Origin: Gammaproteobacteria bacterium
Lineage (GTDB): Bacteria; Pseudomonadota; Gammaproteobacteria; Pseudomonadales; Azotimanducaceae
Length of the DNA stretch: 64,000 nucleotides
Direction: 5' to 3'
NCBI GenBank assembly: GCA_021773565.1
Contig: JAJFJZ010000005.1
Location: forward strand, 1 to 64,000
Shown: positions 18,790-28,941 of the stretch, piece by piece
Position numbering within the stretch: the first letter of the stretch is position 1
Layout of the letters: every line of letters begins with the position of its first letter
Notes under the pieces: model-generated
Seen by the model: the letters and a program-made list of their open reading frames with translations, nothing else
Database searches by the model: none
Told to the model about the DNA's origin: nothing
Program-made: the position numbers and the translations under genes

Positions 18790-18839
18790 GCTGAAGGCTC
18801 TATTATAAGCTGAAGGCTCTATTATGAGCTGAAGGCTCC
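18790..18839 (+). repeat. 19-bp tandem repeat upstream of pgi
   Basis: GCTGAAGGCTCTATTATRA occurs twice in full (18790-18808 and 18809-18827), and its first 11 bases recur at 18828. It begins at the dNK stop codon and ends 21 nt before the pgi ATG, so the pgi translation-initiation region is built next to repeats. Confidence 0.9.
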
Positions 18840-18860
18840 TCTCTGAACCAAAGGGCTCGC

Positions 18861-20477
18861 ATGACAAACCCACCTTTTTTACCCGCTTCACAAACTGCCT
18901 GGCAGAATCTGCAGGCGCTTGCGACACAGGTTGAGCATACCCCGCTCTCACAATTGGTCGACACGCCAAAACGCTACCCGGATTTTGCATTCCAGGTCTG
19001 TGGCCTGAATGTTGATTATTCAAAACAGAAGATAGACCAGACAGTGCTTGATGGCTTACTTGAGCTGGCACACTGTGCTGAATTTGAGCAGGGATTTTCC
19101 CGCCAGACCAGGGGCGAACTTGTGAATTCTACCGAGGGCAGGCCAGCGCTGCACACCATGTTGCGCACACCCGATGCCTTGCAGGATGCCGCATACAGAC
19201 CAACGATTGCAGCAGCCCAAAAACAGATGTTCGCCTTTGTGGATGATGTAATTGACGGGCGCTGGCGCGGTTATACAAACAAGGTTATAAATCATGTTGT
19301 GCATATTGGCATAGGCGGCTCGCATCTGGGTCCTGAGCTTGCTGTGGAGGCCTTATCGCATTTTTCCGCCCACGCCTTGCGCTTCTCGTTTCTGGCATCT
19401 GTTGACGGGCATTTGTTACAACAGCTGACCAGGGAAATTGACCTTGAACAAACCCTGTTCATTATTGCTTCAAAGTCTTTCAGTACGCAGGAAACCCGGT
19501 CAAACGCACAAAGTCTGCGCAGTTGGTTTCTGGAACGCACGGGCTCACTCGAGGCGCTCGCCCGGCACTTTGTCGCAGTTAGTGCCAACGTCGAAGCAGC
19601 AAGAGATTTTGGAATTGCGCCCGAGAACGTATTTGCCATGTGGGACTGGGTAGGTGGGCGGTTTTCAGTATGGAGCTGTGTAGGTCTGCCGCTGGCACTG
19701 TGTATTGGCAGCGAAAATTTCAGGGCTTTTCTTGGTGGTGCACACGAAATGGATCAGCATGCTCTTAACGCCCCCAATGCGCAGAATGTACCCGCATTGA
19801 TGGCCCTGATAGAAACCTGGAATAGCAATTTTCTGAATAAGGATACCCACGCTGTACTGGTATATGACCGACGCCTGCGTTTGCTCCCCGATTTTCTGCA
19901 ACAACTGGAAATGGAAAGCAACGGTAAATCCGTGCACAGCGATGGCAGCCCGGTCGGAGAATTATTAACCGCACCAATTATATGGGGGGGCGAGGAACCC
20001 AACGGCCAGCACGCCTTTCACCAGTTATTGCATCAGGGTACACGTAGTTTCAGTGCAGATTTTATAGCCTGCAAACTGGCCGATCACCATTTTGAGGACC
20101 ACCATCACTGGTTGTTGGCAAATTGCCTTAGCCAGAGTCAGGCGATGTTACTCGGCCAACCGGATTCACTGCTGGAAGGCGATGAACTGATTGATCACAA
20201 ACGCGTGCGCGGAAACCATCCGAGTACTACAATTTTGCTGGATAATCTGTGTCCCCGCACCCTCGGAGCAATGCTTGCATTGTATGAACACAAGGTATCC
20301 TTTCAATCCATGTTGTGGAAACTAAACCCCTTTGATCAATGGGGTGTTGAGCTGGGGAAACAACTTAGCCAGGGCATCTATAAAGACATCAGTACTACCA
20401 CAAGTGGACAGCAGCTGGACGCTTCAACACAGGGTCTGGTTGAGCACATAAACAAGCGCGGGGGAAATGTTACATGA
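18861..20477 (+). CDS. pgi: Glucose-6-phosphate isomerase
   Basis: A 538-aa cytosolic enzyme interconverting glucose-6-phosphate and fructose-6-phosphate. Visible landmarks are [12 protein letters not shown] (about 150-160), [15 protein letters not shown] (phosphate binding), the catalytic Glu in [11 protein letters not shown], and the C-terminal [11 protein letters not shown] signature with its Lys. It is slightly shorter than E. coli Pgi (549). acs starts 4 nt before the stop codon (ATGA overlap), so the pair is probably co-translated. Confidence 0.97.
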   Translation: MTNPPFLPASQTAWQNLQALATQVEHTPLSQLVDTPKRYPDFAFQVCGLNVDYSKQKIDQTVLDGLLELAHCAEFEQGFSRQTRGELVNSTEGRPALHTMLRTPDALQDAAYRPTIAAAQKQMFAFVDDVIDGRWRGYTNKVINHVVHIGIGGSHLGPELAVEALSHFSAHALRFSFLASVDGHLLQQLTREIDLEQTLFIIASKSFSTQETRSNAQSLRSWFLERTGSLEALARHFVAVSANVEAARDFGIAPENVFAMWDWVGGRFSVWSCVGLPLALCIGSENFRAFLGGAHEMDQHALNAPNAQNVPALMALIETWNSNFLNKDTHAVLVYDRRLRLLPDFLQQLEMESNGKSVHSDGSPVGELLTAPIIWGGEEPNGQHAFHQLLHQGTRSFSADFIACKLADHHFEDHHHWLLANCLSQSQAMLLGQPDSLLEGDELIDHKRVRGNHPSTTILLDNLCPRTLGAMLALYEHKVSFQSMLWKLNPFDQWGVELGKQLSQGIYKDISTTTSGQQLDASTQGLVEHINKRGGNVT

Positions 20478-22414
20478 GCGAGTTATATCCGGTATCACCG
20501 GCCAGCAGAAGCCATGGCCTGATAAACAAAGAGCAGTACCAGGCAATGTATACCGCCTCGGTAGAGGATCCAGCTCGGTTCTGGGCAGAACAGGCGGAGC
20601 TGTTTCTAAGCTGGGAAAAACCCTGGGACACGGTATACCGCTCTGATCTTGAGAACGGAAAAGTTTCCTGGTTTGAAGGGGCACAAATCAACGTCGCTTA
20701 CAATTGTATCGATCGTCATCTGGAGAAACGCGGCGACCAGACGGCAATCATCTGGGAGAGTGACGATCCCGAACAATCACTCATTATTACTTATACCGAA
20801 CTTCACCAGCAGGTAAACAGGCTGGCCAACGCATTAAAATCCCGCGGCGTCAAAAAAGGTGACCGGGTATGCATTTACATGCCCATGATCCCCGAGGCGG
20901 CCTACGCAATGTTGGCTTGTGCGCGTATTGGTGCTATTAATTCGGTGGTTTTCGGGGGCTTCTCACCCCAGGCATTACGCGATCGAATTCTGGATTCAGA
21001 TTGCCAGGTGGTTATTACCGCAGACGAAGGTGTTCGTGGAAACCGACCCATCCCCCTTAAAGCCAATACCGATGAGGCGCTCCAAAAGTGCCCCAACGTG
21101 CATACCGTACTGACTGTTCGTCGCACCGCAGGAGACATCAGCTGGACTGAGGGGCGCGACGTCTGGTATCACGATCTGGTGGATGGCCAATCCGATGAAT
21201 GCGCAATAGAAGCGATGGATTCTGAAGCGCCACTATTCATTCTTTATACCTCGGGATCTACCGGTAAACCCAAAGGGGTTCAGCATTGCAATGGCGGCTA
21301 TCTGTTGCAGGCCGCCATCACTCACAAATATGTGTTCGACTACCACGACGGGGACATTTACTGGTGTACTGCAGACGTGGGTTGGGTAACCGGGCATTCC
21401 TATATTGTCTATGGACCGCTGGCTAACGGTGCGACAACACTTATGTTTGAGGGTATTCCAACCTATCCGGATGCATCCCGCTTCTGGCAGGTAGTGGACA
21501 AACACTCGGTGAACATCTTTTACACGGCTCCCACTGCCATTCGCCAGTTGATGGCCGATGGAGACAGCTTTGTCACAAGTACCTCACGAAGCTCATTAAG
21601 ATTGTTGGGGTCTGTAGGTGAGCCGATCAATCCGGAAGCGTGGGAATGGTATTACAGGGTTGTCGGCGATCGCCGATGCCCCATCGTGGACACGTGGTGG
21701 CAAACTGAAACCGGGGGCATCATGATTACCCCCCTGCCCGGTGCCACGGACCTGAAACCTGGCTCGGCAACCTTACCCTTCTTTGGCGTGCAACTGGGGC
21801 TGATGGATGAAGCCGGCAATGAGATTGAGGGCAACGAAGTAAGTGGTAACCTTGTGATCAAACATACATGGCCAGGACAATTGCGTACCATCTATGGTGA
21901 CCATCAACGTGCAGTAGACACCTACTATTCAACCTACAAAGGTTTGTATTTTGCCGGGGACGGGGCGCGAAGAGATGCTGATGGCTACTACTGGATAACC
22001 GGTCGTGTAGATGACGTGATGAATATCTCCGGGCACCGCATGGGTACCGCCGAGGTCGAAAGCGCACTGGTATTACACGAAGCTGTAGCCGAAGCAGCCG
22101 TAGTAGGTTTTCCCCACGATATCAAGGGCGAAGGCATCTACTCCTATGTCACCCTGATGCACGATCAGGATACCAGCCCGGAATCACTGCAGCGTATCCA
22201 TGCTGAGCTGATTGCCCTGGTACGCAGTGAAATTGGCCCTATCGCCAAACCTGATGTTATCCAATGGGCTCCTGCCCTGCCTAAAACCCGCTCCGGCAAA
22301 ATCATGCGCCGCATCCTGCGCAAAATAGCTGCAAATGATTTTGAAAACCTGGGCGACACCAGCACGCTGGCAGACCCGAGTGTGGTAGATAACCTGATAA
22401 AAAACCGCGAATAG
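20474..22414 (+). CDS. acs: Acetyl-CoA synthetase
   Basis: A 646-aa AMP-forming acetate:CoA ligase of the usual length (about 650). The adenylation core [14 protein letters not shown] lies near residues 255-270. The motif [13 protein letters not shown] (acetate pocket and A5) and the hinge region [15 protein letters not shown] are intact. The C-terminal [16 protein letters not shown] carries the catalytic lysine, which in homologues is switched off by acetylation (Pat/CobB). Coupled to pgi by a 4-nt overlap. Confidence 0.97.
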   Translation: MSELYPVSPASRSHGLINKEQYQAMYTASVEDPARFWAEQAELFLSWEKPWDTVYRSDLENGKVSWFEGAQINVAYNCIDRHLEKRGDQTAIIWESDDPEQSLIITYTELHQQVNRLANALKSRGVKKGDRVCIYMPMIPEAAYAMLACARIGAINSVVFGGFSPQALRDRILDSDCQVVITADEGVRGNRPIPLKANTDEALQKCPNVHTVLTVRRTAGDISWTEGRDVWYHDLVDGQSDECAIEAMDSEAPLFILYTSGSTGKPKGVQHCNGGYLLQAAITHKYVFDYHDGDIYWCTADVGWVTGHSYIVYGPLANGATTLMFEGIPTYPDASRFWQVVDKHSVNIFYTAPTAIRQLMADGDSFVTSTSRSSLRLLGSVGEPINPEAWEWYYRVVGDRRCPIVDTWWQTETGGIMITPLPGATDLKPGSATLPFFGVQLGLMDEAGNEIEGNEVSGNLVIKHTWPGQLRTIYGDHQRAVDTYYSTYKGLYFAGDGARRDADGYYWITGRVDDVMNISGHRMGTAEVESALVLHEAVAEAAVVGFPHDIKGEGIYSYVTLMHDQDTSPESLQRIHAELIALVRSEIGPIAKPDVIQWAPALPKTRSGKIMRRILRKIAANDFENLGDTSTLADPSVVDNLIKNRE

Positions 22415-22511
22415 AGGCAGCCATTTTTATACGGGTTTTCCCCGGATGTTATTATCGGGTATTTCTCCTACATTTAAGCGCTTGGACGCTTGGATTTACA
22501 GGGAGATCAAT

Positions 22512-23075
22512 ATGCAAAAAACCTCAATTACGCTCTTTCTGATTTTATTACTCAACGCCTGTTCCTCAATGCAATCCGGGTCTACCTGCGTGGTTGAGGA
22601 CGACTATTTTTCTGAAAACCGCACACTCATCTGGGCCGATGAATTTGCCAGAGTTAGCAGCGATCCACTCAACGCGATAGGGCCTGTCACCCTGGAGCAA
22701 ATAAAGATGGAGGTTGAACAACAGTTTCAGACGCTTGGCTATTACTTTGCCCTTGAGGAGACATCTGCCGATATGCGCATTTCTTTTGTAGTGGCCACAC
22801 GGGAAGAAATTGTTAAGGGCTCATATGTGCATCACGATCCCTATTGCTGGGGTAACTTTCACCACCCGAATTTTGTAACAAACACCGAACATCTGTCCAA
22901 GGAAGCTTTTCTGGCTATCGACCTTGTGGAAGTGAAAACCGGTAAATCTGTATGGCGCGGCTGGGCAGAAAAACCCGTGAATGATTACGACCGGCACAAC
23001 CCGGCGGCGCTGATGAAAGAAGCGATAACTTCAATAGTAGAAGAACTTCCTTACAGGGTAAATCTTGAGCGATAA
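22512..23075 (+). CDS. DUF4136-type lipoprotein
   Basis: A 187-aa predicted outer-membrane or periplasmic lipoprotein. A signal peptide with lipobox LLLNAC gives Cys17 as the lipidated residue. The remainder resembles DUF4136 proteins (a conserved acidic/aromatic domain with no known function). The start is the ATG at 22512, preceded by AGGGAGA; the longer open frame lacks a signal peptide at its start. It stands alone between acs and the truncated haemoglobin gene. Confidence 0.78.
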   Translation: MQKTSITLFLILLLNACSSMQSGSTCVVEDDYFSENRTLIWADEFARVSSDPLNAIGPVTLEQIKMEVEQQFQTLGYYFALEETSADMRISFVVATREEIVKGSYVHHDPYCWGNFHHPNFVTNTEHLSKEAFLAIDLVEVKTGKSVWRGWAEKPVNDYDRHNPAALMKEAITSIVEELPYRVNLER

Positions 23076-23108
23076 GACAGCCGGGTCAGTTGTAGCTGGC
23101 CCTGCTTT

Positions 23109-23152
23109 TGTTGGCTCAGCTGCTGTTAGCTCAGTTATTGTTAGCTAGGTTT
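23109..23152. repeat. 15-bp imperfect tandem repeat at the end of the haemoglobin gene
   Basis: Three units are visible: TGTTGGCTCAGCTGC (23109), TGTTAGCTCAGTTAT (23124) and TGTTAGCTAGGTTT (23139). The third contains the stop codon of the convergent truncated haemoglobin gene. Confidence 0.65.
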
Positions 23153-23516
23153 CAACAATGTCACCTTTCAGGCTGGAAACAAATTCAGCCACATCAGCTT
23201 GTTCCTGCTGGGGAAGATTCAGCGCCTGCATGGTAGCGCCCGCATGTTCAAAAAATACCGCCCAATCGCTCTCACTGATGCGCATGCCCTTATGCGATAA
23301 ACGCATGTCACGGCCTGTATAGTACAAAGGTCCACCAGCATTTGCGCACAGGTAATCGATAAGAAGTTGCTTTTCTCTCACAATACCGTCATCGCTGCGG
23401 TTTTCCCAAAAGCGTCCCAGCTGGGAGTCTGACTGCAAGCGCGGTAGCAGCTCGTTAGCGAAGGTTGCAATGCCATCGTATCCACCAAGGCGCTCATATA
23501 GCGAATTTTGGCTCAT
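23145..23516 (-). CDS. Group 1 truncated haemoglobin
   Basis: A 123-aa 2-on-2 globin. The N terminus YERLGGYDGIATFANELLPRL is the TrHbN signature. The proximal haem ligand is H75 in MRLSHKGM, and Tyr residues at YYTGRD precede it as in the family. Such proteins bind O2 and detoxify NO, or help haem and redox metabolism; the specific role here is unknown. No neighbouring gene suggests a pathway. Confidence 0.92.
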   Translation of the reverse strand: MSQNSLYERLGGYDGIATFANELLPRLQSDSQLGRFWENRSDDGIVREKQLLIDYLCANAGGPLYYTGRDMRLSHKGMRISESDWAVFFEHAGATMQALNLPQQEQADVAEFVSSLKGDIVET

Positions 23517-23638
23517 AGGGTTTTCCTCATTACCTGAACAATGTTGTTCTTGTGGTAATAATGCGCGTCAAGCATCAGGAATCAACTTCGGGTTACCCCT
23601 AGTGCAAGATGTGTTCTGCGGAGAAGGTCTTTTATCTA

Positions 23639-24853
23639 TTAGCTGAGCATACTGTGCGTGGGCCCACAGTAGCTGGATATTGAGATGCCATGGGTACACG
23701 CATCCTGGCAAGGTTGCCCATCACAGGAAAGACAGGCACTGGCTCCGTCACCAAGCTGCTGGTACTCGGCCTTTGCAAAGTCGAGGTTGTTGTAATCAAC
23801 GGCGTACATACGCGTTCTAAGTACATCAGCGATGGGAACCTGCATCGGACAGGCACCCTCACAATCATTACACGCATGTCGGCAATAGGTAAGGTCCGTC
23901 ATTCGAGCATACTGCTCAAGTAGCTCAAAGTCAGACTTCGTGACTAAACGCGAACGAGCGGTAGCCAGAAACTCATCAATTCGCTCAACAGATTTCATGG
24001 ACACAATAGCGGCATCAATATAATCGGTGGACAGCGTCCATTTAAACGCCGCCTGTGCGTAGGTATTCCCGTCCTTCTCAAAGGGGCGCATATCATTAAG
24101 TTTTGCGCCTCGCAAGACTTTCATACCGATGATGCCAATATTTTTTGCCTTCGCCCTGGCCATCGCGGCCGGTAAGTCCGGTAACTTCGCCACTAAATCA
24201 AAAGAGCGGGAAAATCGTTCATAGAAAGCGGGATCCTGGCCGAAATTTTGCGATAACAAAAACACGTCAAACAGATCGTTATCAACAGCATAGTCGACGC
24301 ACTCAGACAGATTTCCAGCATGGCCCGACATTCCGGTAAAACGTATCTTGCCCTGTTTTTTAGCCTTTTCGGCGAACTCCAGCCACTCAGGATTACGCAG
24401 ACGATCCAGGTCATTTACTGCATGATTGAAAAATATGTCGACATATTCTGTCTTCAAGCTCGTAAGACTACTCTCCAGAGACTGCATGATGGTTGATGCA
24501 CTGGTACGTGACCCGGATCTGGTTTTAGTAGCAATGACTACCTTGTCCCGTTTGCCCTGCAGCGCTCTGCCAATCACAGATTCAGAAACACCGCCTGTAT
24601 AACTATCGGCTGTGTCAAAATAATTAATGCCTCGCTCAAAGGCATGATCGACCAGGTGCTCCCCCCCACTTCGTAATTGGCTGGCGCCAAAGGAAATATC
24701 AGAGATGCGCACACCAGTACGACCAAGCGTCACATAATTTACGGTTGGTAATGTTTGTGGATCAGATGCTGCTCGAGCAGAGCTAATCCCGGCACCCGTG
24801 GTAGCTGCAACACCAAATTTTAAAAGTGATCGCCTGTTAAGACCTTCTGTCAT
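23639..24853 (-). CDS. Tat-exported aldo/keto reductase with C-terminal iron-sulfur motif
   Basis: A 404-aa protein. Twin-arginine signal NRRSLLKFG (R7-R8) followed by a hydrophobic stretch ends near ARA. The aldo/keto reductase barrel (about 40-325) has the tetrad elements FDTADSY, TKTR and FNHAV. The last 80 residues hold a Cys-rich tail (CRHACNDCEGACP and CLSCDGQPCQDAC) like the 4Fe-4S-binding extension of a subset of AKRs. The start ATG at 24853 gives the Tat signal directly; the open frame further upstream is REP-like repeat sequence. The substrate is unknown. It may use a bound Fe-S cluster for electron transfer in the periplasm. Confidence 0.85.
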   Translation of the reverse strand: MTEGLNRRSLLKFGVAATTGAGISSARAASDPQTLPTVNYVTLGRTGVRISDISFGASQLRSGGEHLVDHAFERGINYFDTADSYTGGVSESVIGRALQGKRDKVVIATKTRSGSRTSASTIMQSLESSLTSLKTEYVDIFFNHAVNDLDRLRNPEWLEFAEKAKKQGKIRFTGMSGHAGNLSECVDYAVDNDLFDVFLLSQNFGQDPAFYERFSRSFDLVAKLPDLPAAMARAKAKNIGIIGMKVLRGAKLNDMRPFEKDGNTYAQAAFKWTLSTDYIDAAIVSMKSVERIDEFLATARSRLVTKSDFELLEQYARMTDLTYCRHACNDCEGACPMQVPIADVLRTRMYAVDYNNLDFAKAEYQQLGDGASACLSCDGQPCQDACTHGISISSYCGPTHSMLS

Positions 24854-24866
24854 ACGTAATCCCAAG

Positions 24867-24970
24867 GGGGTCAGGGTAAAGTGCCAGCGTTCGTTAACGG
24901 GGTCAGAGTAAAGTGCCAGAGTGAATTCACTCTGGCACTTTACTCTGACCCCAAACAATACTCTGACCCC
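24867..24970. repeat. REP-like palindrome cluster, locus 2
   Basis: Three related elements occur here. A single arm GGGGTCAGGGTAAAGTGCCA lies at 24867-24886. A perfect 54-bp palindrome centred on GAATTC lies at 24899-24952. A short half-arm ACTCTGACCCC lies at 24960-24970. The arms are the same 20-mer as at 6.8 kb. The cluster sits between the pnp terminator and the Tat reductase start codon, so it forms part of that gene's upstream region. Confidence 0.9.
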
Positions 24971-24976
24971 AGACAC

Positions 24977-25005
24977 AAAAAAAGGGGGCAAAGCCCCCTT
25001 TTTCT
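24977..25005 (-). terminator. Intrinsic terminator of the rimP-pnp operon
   Basis: On the minus strand, GGGGGC-TTT-GCCCCC is followed by a run of seven T, 13-40 nt after the pnp stop codon. The + strand also has a short T-tract, so it may work in both directions. Confidence 0.92.
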
Positions 25006-25021
25006 GCTATGGCACCAAAGC

Positions 25022-27157
25022 CTAGGCTTCTTCGGGCTCTGCTTCAGTCTCGGCTTCTGCAGATTCACCTTTATAGTCGGCAACTTCCTTCATGCTCAGC
25101 TTAACGCGGCCTCTGGCATCTACATCAAGAACCACCACTTCTACGTCCTGGCCTTCTTTCAGATAGTCAGTCACTTTCTCAACACGCTCCTGCGCTATTT
25201 GGGAAATGTGTACCAGGCCATCCTTGCCAGGCAGAATGTTTACAAAAGCACCAAAATCTACGATGCGAGCAACTGTACCCATGTAGATCTTGCCAACTTC
25301 CGCATCGGCAGTAATTTCCATTACCCGATCAACGGCTGCCTGCATGGCAACTTTGTCATCCGCATAAATTCGCACACTTCCATCGTCCTCGATATCGACT
25401 TGAGCGCCGGTCTCTTCAACGATGCCACGAATGGTTGCCCCGCCTTTACCGATAACATCACGGATCTTGTCCACATGTACCTTAACTACTGTCATGGCAG
25501 GTGCATTATCAGACAGGCTATCACGTGATTCAGAGATAACCTTGTTCATTTCGCCAAGAATAAACAATCGACCTTCGTTAGCCTGCAACAACGCTGCTTC
25601 CATAATCTCATCGGTGATGCCATCAATTTTGATGTCCATCTGCAAGGCTGTAATACCGCTTTCGGTACCGGCTACTTTAAAGTCCATATCACCCAGATGA
25701 TCTTCATCACCAAGAATGTCCGTTAACACCGCATAACGATTACCGTCCTTGATCAGGCCCATGGCAACACCTGCAACAGGCGCTTTAAGGGGTACTCCGG
25801 CATCCATTAACGATAACGATGCGCCACATACCGAAGCCATGGAACTGGAACCATTAGATTCTGTGATTTCAGATACCACGCGAATGGTATAGGGAAAGTC
25901 ATCGGTGTTTGGCAGTACTGCTTCCAGTGCGCGTCGCGCCAACTTGCCATGTCCAATTTCACGGCGCTTGGGACCCGACATAAATCCGGTTTCGCCTACG
26001 CTGAAGGGAGGAAAGTTGTAGTGCAACATAAAGGCATCTTTATAGGTGCCTTGCAGCGCATCAATAATGGCAGAATCACGCATGGTGCCAAGCGTTGCAA
26101 CTACAATCGCCTGGGTCTCTCCCCGTGTAAACAAAGCTGAACCATGGGTTCTGGGTAACGCGCCGGCTTCTACATGAATTGGACGTACGGTGCGCAGATC
26201 GCGACCATCAATTCGTGGCATGCCTTCCAGAATACGGTTTCGCACGATGCCTTTCTCGAGTTTTGAAAAACTCGAACTTACCGAGTCCTTGTCCCATTCC
26301 GCATCTTCTGCATCAACCAGCTCGGTAACAAGCCTTGAACGCAGTTCGGATACCTTCGCCTGACGCTGCATTTTGTCAGTAACAAGGTAAGCATCACCCA
26401 GCTCATTTTTTACCGAACTTGCAACGGCTGCCGCCAGGGATTCGTTTTCCGGTTCTGCAGACCACTCCCAACGAGGCTTACCCGCTTCTTCAACCAGTTC
26501 GTTGATTGCGATGATGGCAGCTTGCATTTCCTGATGCCCGAACAATACAGCGCCAAGCATCTGGTCTTCTGAAAGTTCCTTTGCTTCACTCTCCACCATC
26601 AATACCGCAGATTCTGTACCAGCAACCACCATATTCAGGTCAGAACTTTCAAGCGCTTCATAGCCAGGGTTCAACACATACTGCCCGTCTACATATCCAA
26701 CGCGTGAGGCACCAACAGGGCCTGCAAAAGGAATACCAGACAGCCCAAGTGCGGCAGATGCCCCGATGAGGGAAATTACATCAGGATCTACATCTTTCTC
26801 TACAGATAGAACCGTGCACACAACCTGAACTTCGTTCATAAATCCTTTAGGGAACAACGGACGAATAGGTCGATCGATTAAACGACAGGTTAAGGTTTCT
26901 TTCTCGGAAGGCCTACCTTCACGGCGAAAAAATCCACCTGGAATTTTACCGGCAGCATAGGTTTTTTCCTGATAGTTAACCGTTAGTGGGAAAAATGCAG
27001 CGCCTGCGCGCGCAGTTTTAGCCCCAACAACGGTGCACAACACAACAGTGCCACCCTGGCTGATTACAACCGAACCTGTTGCCTGTCGGGCAATCTGGCC
27101 GGTTTCAATTACTACAGTTTGTTCACCTAACTGAAATTCTTTTTTAACTAAACTCAA
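25022..27157 (-). CDS. pnp: Polynucleotide phosphorylase
   Basis: A 711-aa 3'-5' phosphorolytic exoribonuclease and degradosome component. It has two RNase PH-like domains (about 1-215 and 310-545; [11 protein letters not shown] and [23 protein letters not shown] are diagnostic). A KH domain follows ([17 protein letters not shown]), then a C-terminal S1 domain ([27 protein letters not shown]) and an acidic tail. The start codon is TTG with a GAGG Shine-Dalgarno. It is the last gene of the rimP operon and lies 66 nt after rpsO. In E. coli this leader is cut by RNase III for autoregulation; I did not define that structure here. Confidence 0.97.
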   Translation of the reverse strand: MSLVKKEFQLGEQTVVIETGQIARQATGSVVISQGGTVVLCTVVGAKTARAGAAFFPLTVNYQEKTYAAGKIPGGFFRREGRPSEKETLTCRLIDRPIRPLFPKGFMNEVQVVCTVLSVEKDVDPDVISLIGASAALGLSGIPFAGPVGASRVGYVDGQYVLNPGYEALESSDLNMVVAGTESAVLMVESEAKELSEDQMLGAVLFGHQEMQAAIIAINELVEEAGKPRWEWSAEPENESLAAAVASSVKNELGDAYLVTDKMQRQAKVSELRSRLVTELVDAEDAEWDKDSVSSSFSKLEKGIVRNRILEGMPRIDGRDLRTVRPIHVEAGALPRTHGSALFTRGETQAIVVATLGTMRDSAIIDALQGTYKDAFMLHYNFPPFSVGETGFMSGPKRREIGHGKLARRALEAVLPNTDDFPYTIRVVSEITESNGSSSMASVCGASLSLMDAGVPLKAPVAGVAMGLIKDGNRYAVLTDILGDEDHLGDMDFKVAGTESGITALQMDIKIDGITDEIMEAALLQANEGRLFILGEMNKVISESRDSLSDNAPAMTVVKVHVDKIRDVIGKGGATIRGIVEETGAQVDIEDDGSVRIYADDKVAMQAAVDRVMEITADAEVGKIYMGTVARIVDFGAFVNILPGKDGLVHISQIAQERVEKVTDYLKEGQDVEVVVLDVDARGRVKLSMKEVADYKGESAEAETEAEPEEA

Positions 27158-27223
27158 AATATTTTCCTCTTTCCATTTTCCGATTTCTATTTCTCTATTC
27201 CAACAGTTTTGCCTGAAAGCGCT

Positions 27224-27493
27224 CTAACGCCTTAGGCCCAATCGCTTGATCAAGGTGGCGTATCTTGTTACATCCTTGCCCTTTACATAATCAAGTAATT
27301 TTCTTCTCTGACTAACCATACGTATCAAACCACGTCGCGAATGATGGTCTTTCTTATTCGCGGCAAAGTGGCTTTGCAGCCCATTAATATTTGCTGTGAG
27401 CAAGGCAACCTGAACTTCGGGTGACCCTGTGTCTCCTTCAGTGAGTTGATATTCAGTTACAATCTTTGCTTTTTCTTCTGCTGATAAAGCCAT
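27224..27493 (-). CDS. rpsO: 30S ribosomal protein S15
   Basis: An 89-aa primary 16S-binding protein ([12 protein letters not shown] ... LIKRLGLRR), identical in length to E. coli S15. The motifs [14 protein letters not shown] and [11 protein letters not shown]-type sequence ([11 protein letters not shown]) are present. The start at 27493 matches the family; the open frame upstream is not conserved. It lies between truB and pnp, as expected. Confidence 0.97.
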   Translation of the reverse strand: MALSAEEKAKIVTEYQLTEGDTGSPEVQVALLTANINGLQSHFAANKKDHHSRRGLIRMVSQRRKLLDYVKGKDVTRYATLIKRLGLRR

Positions 27494-27565
27494 TTGTACT
27501 ATCTCCAATATGCATTTGATTTGAAACAGGCAACCGCGCATACGTACAGCGACCTGCTTTTTGCA

Positions 27566-28489
27566 CTAACGTGCTGCTAAAAGACGACGCGGCGCGATGC
27601 GCCCATCATCCAAAACTTCTCCTACCCCAATAAAATCGGGAACTTCTGTTAACAAGCGCACCCATCCTTCGGTCGGGGCATTAGGCACCAAAACCGGCTG
27701 CCCTTGTCGCACGTAAAAAGCACTACTTTCGGTTAACGATACCGCCGGCCATTCACGCACCGCACTGGAAATGGGCTGCAACAATCTATCCAAACCCTCC
27801 AGGCCATCCGTTTGTAACACCTTTTCCAGCGTTTCAAAGTCCAGACAATCCGCCTCGGCATAAGGGCCCGCCTGCACGCGGCGCAATCCTGTTACGTGCG
27901 CGCCACACCCAAGATCTTCGCCAAGGTCCTCTGCGATCGTACGAACATAAGTACCTTTGGTGCAATGTATCTTCAACTCGAGCCGGTCGCCTTCAAAGGC
28001 CACCAACTCATTTAAAAAAATTGTCAGCGTTCTCGATTTTCTTTCTACTTCAATACCTTGCCGCGCCAGTTTATAGAGTGGCTGCCCATTGTGCTTGATA
28101 GCAGAAAACATAGGCGGCACCTGTTCAATCGTGCCCCTGTAAGCATCCAGAGCGCGCTCTATCTGCACGGCACTTATACCCTCTACACTACGAGTCTCAA
28201 GCGCTTTACCATCAGAATCGCCGCTGTCTGTGGTCTGCCCCAGGCGAATAACCACCTGATAGGTTTTGTCTGAGTGCAATAAAAATTGTGAAAATTTGGT
28301 AGCCTCACCAAAACACAATGGCAGAACACCGGTTGCCAATGGATCCAGGGATCCGGTATGCCCTACTTTTTGTGCCTTAAACAATCGCTTGGCTCTCTGT
28401 ACCGCATCGTTGGAGCTAATTCCGGTGTTTTTATCCAGCACAATAACGCCACTAATGTCGCGTCCCTTTTTGTTTCTTCTACGGCTCAT
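27566..28489 (-). CDS. truB: tRNA pseudouridine(55) synthase
   Basis: A 307-aa enzyme that forms pseudouridine 55 in the T-loop of tRNAs. The catalytic Asp lies in GHTGSLDPLATGVLPLC. The family motifs RLGQTTDSGD and CTKGTYVRTIAEDLG are present, followed by a PUA-like C terminus. The ATG overlaps the rbfA stop by 4 nt, indicating translational coupling. Confidence 0.97.
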   Translation of the reverse strand: MSRRRNKKGRDISGVIVLDKNTGISSNDAVQRAKRLFKAQKVGHTGSLDPLATGVLPLCFGEATKFSQFLLHSDKTYQVVIRLGQTTDSGDSDGKALETRSVEGISAVQIERALDAYRGTIEQVPPMFSAIKHNGQPLYKLARQGIEVERKSRTLTIFLNELVAFEGDRLELKIHCTKGTYVRTIAEDLGEDLGCGAHVTGLRRVQAGPYAEADCLDFETLEKVLQTDGLEGLDRLLQPISSAVREWPAVSLTESSAFYVRQGQPVLVPNAPTEGWVRLLTEVPDFIGVGEVLDDGRIAPRRLLAAR

Positions 28490-28914
28490 AGTTCCTCTGG
28501 AACCTGCTTTTTCGGATCCTGCTGTTCTGAAACCTGGTCAACCGCGCCCTGTATTTGTCGATCAGACTCAACCGCCTTATTAATCAGGGACTCAAGTTTC
28601 GCACCTTCTTCTATAAGTTCATCGTAATAAAACCTGAAATGGGGCGTTACTCGCATGGTGCTATCGCGCGCAATACTAGACCGCAAAAATCCGCTGGCCT
28701 TGTTCAGCACGGCAAGCAGCGCCTTACGCTCCTCTTTGTTATCCACGCCAAAGCTTGCAACGTAGATTTTCGCATTCATCAGATCCCTGCTCACACGCAC
28801 GTCCGTAACGCTGAGCATACCAACCCGCGGATCCCGCATTTCGGAGCGAATAATCGACGCTAATTCACGACGCAGATGATCTGCTACCCTCAGGTCTCTA
28901 CCATATTCTTTCAT
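28486..28914 (-). CDS. rbfA: Ribosome-binding factor A
   Basis: A 142-aa KH-fold factor for late 30S maturation and cold adaptation. The N terminus RVADHLRRELASIIRSEMRDPRVG is the family signature, followed by VTDVRVSRDLMNAKIYV. The C-terminal acidic/Gln-rich tail extends beyond the E. coli protein (133 aa). It lies 27 nt after infB. Confidence 0.95.
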   Translation of the reverse strand: MKEYGRDLRVADHLRRELASIIRSEMRDPRVGMLSVTDVRVSRDLMNAKIYVASFGVDNKEERKALLAVLNKASGFLRSSIARDSTMRVTPHFRFYYDELIEEGAKLESLINKAVESDRQIQGAVDQVSEQQDPKKQVPEEL

Positions 28915-28941
28915 CGACTCACCAAACCCGCGCTACCAGCG

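Noticed and set aside
24854-24991. Additional 46 residues at the N terminus of the aldo/keto reductase
   Set aside because: This part of the open frame is the REP-like repeat itself read as codons. Starting at 24853 gives a proper twin-arginine signal peptide.
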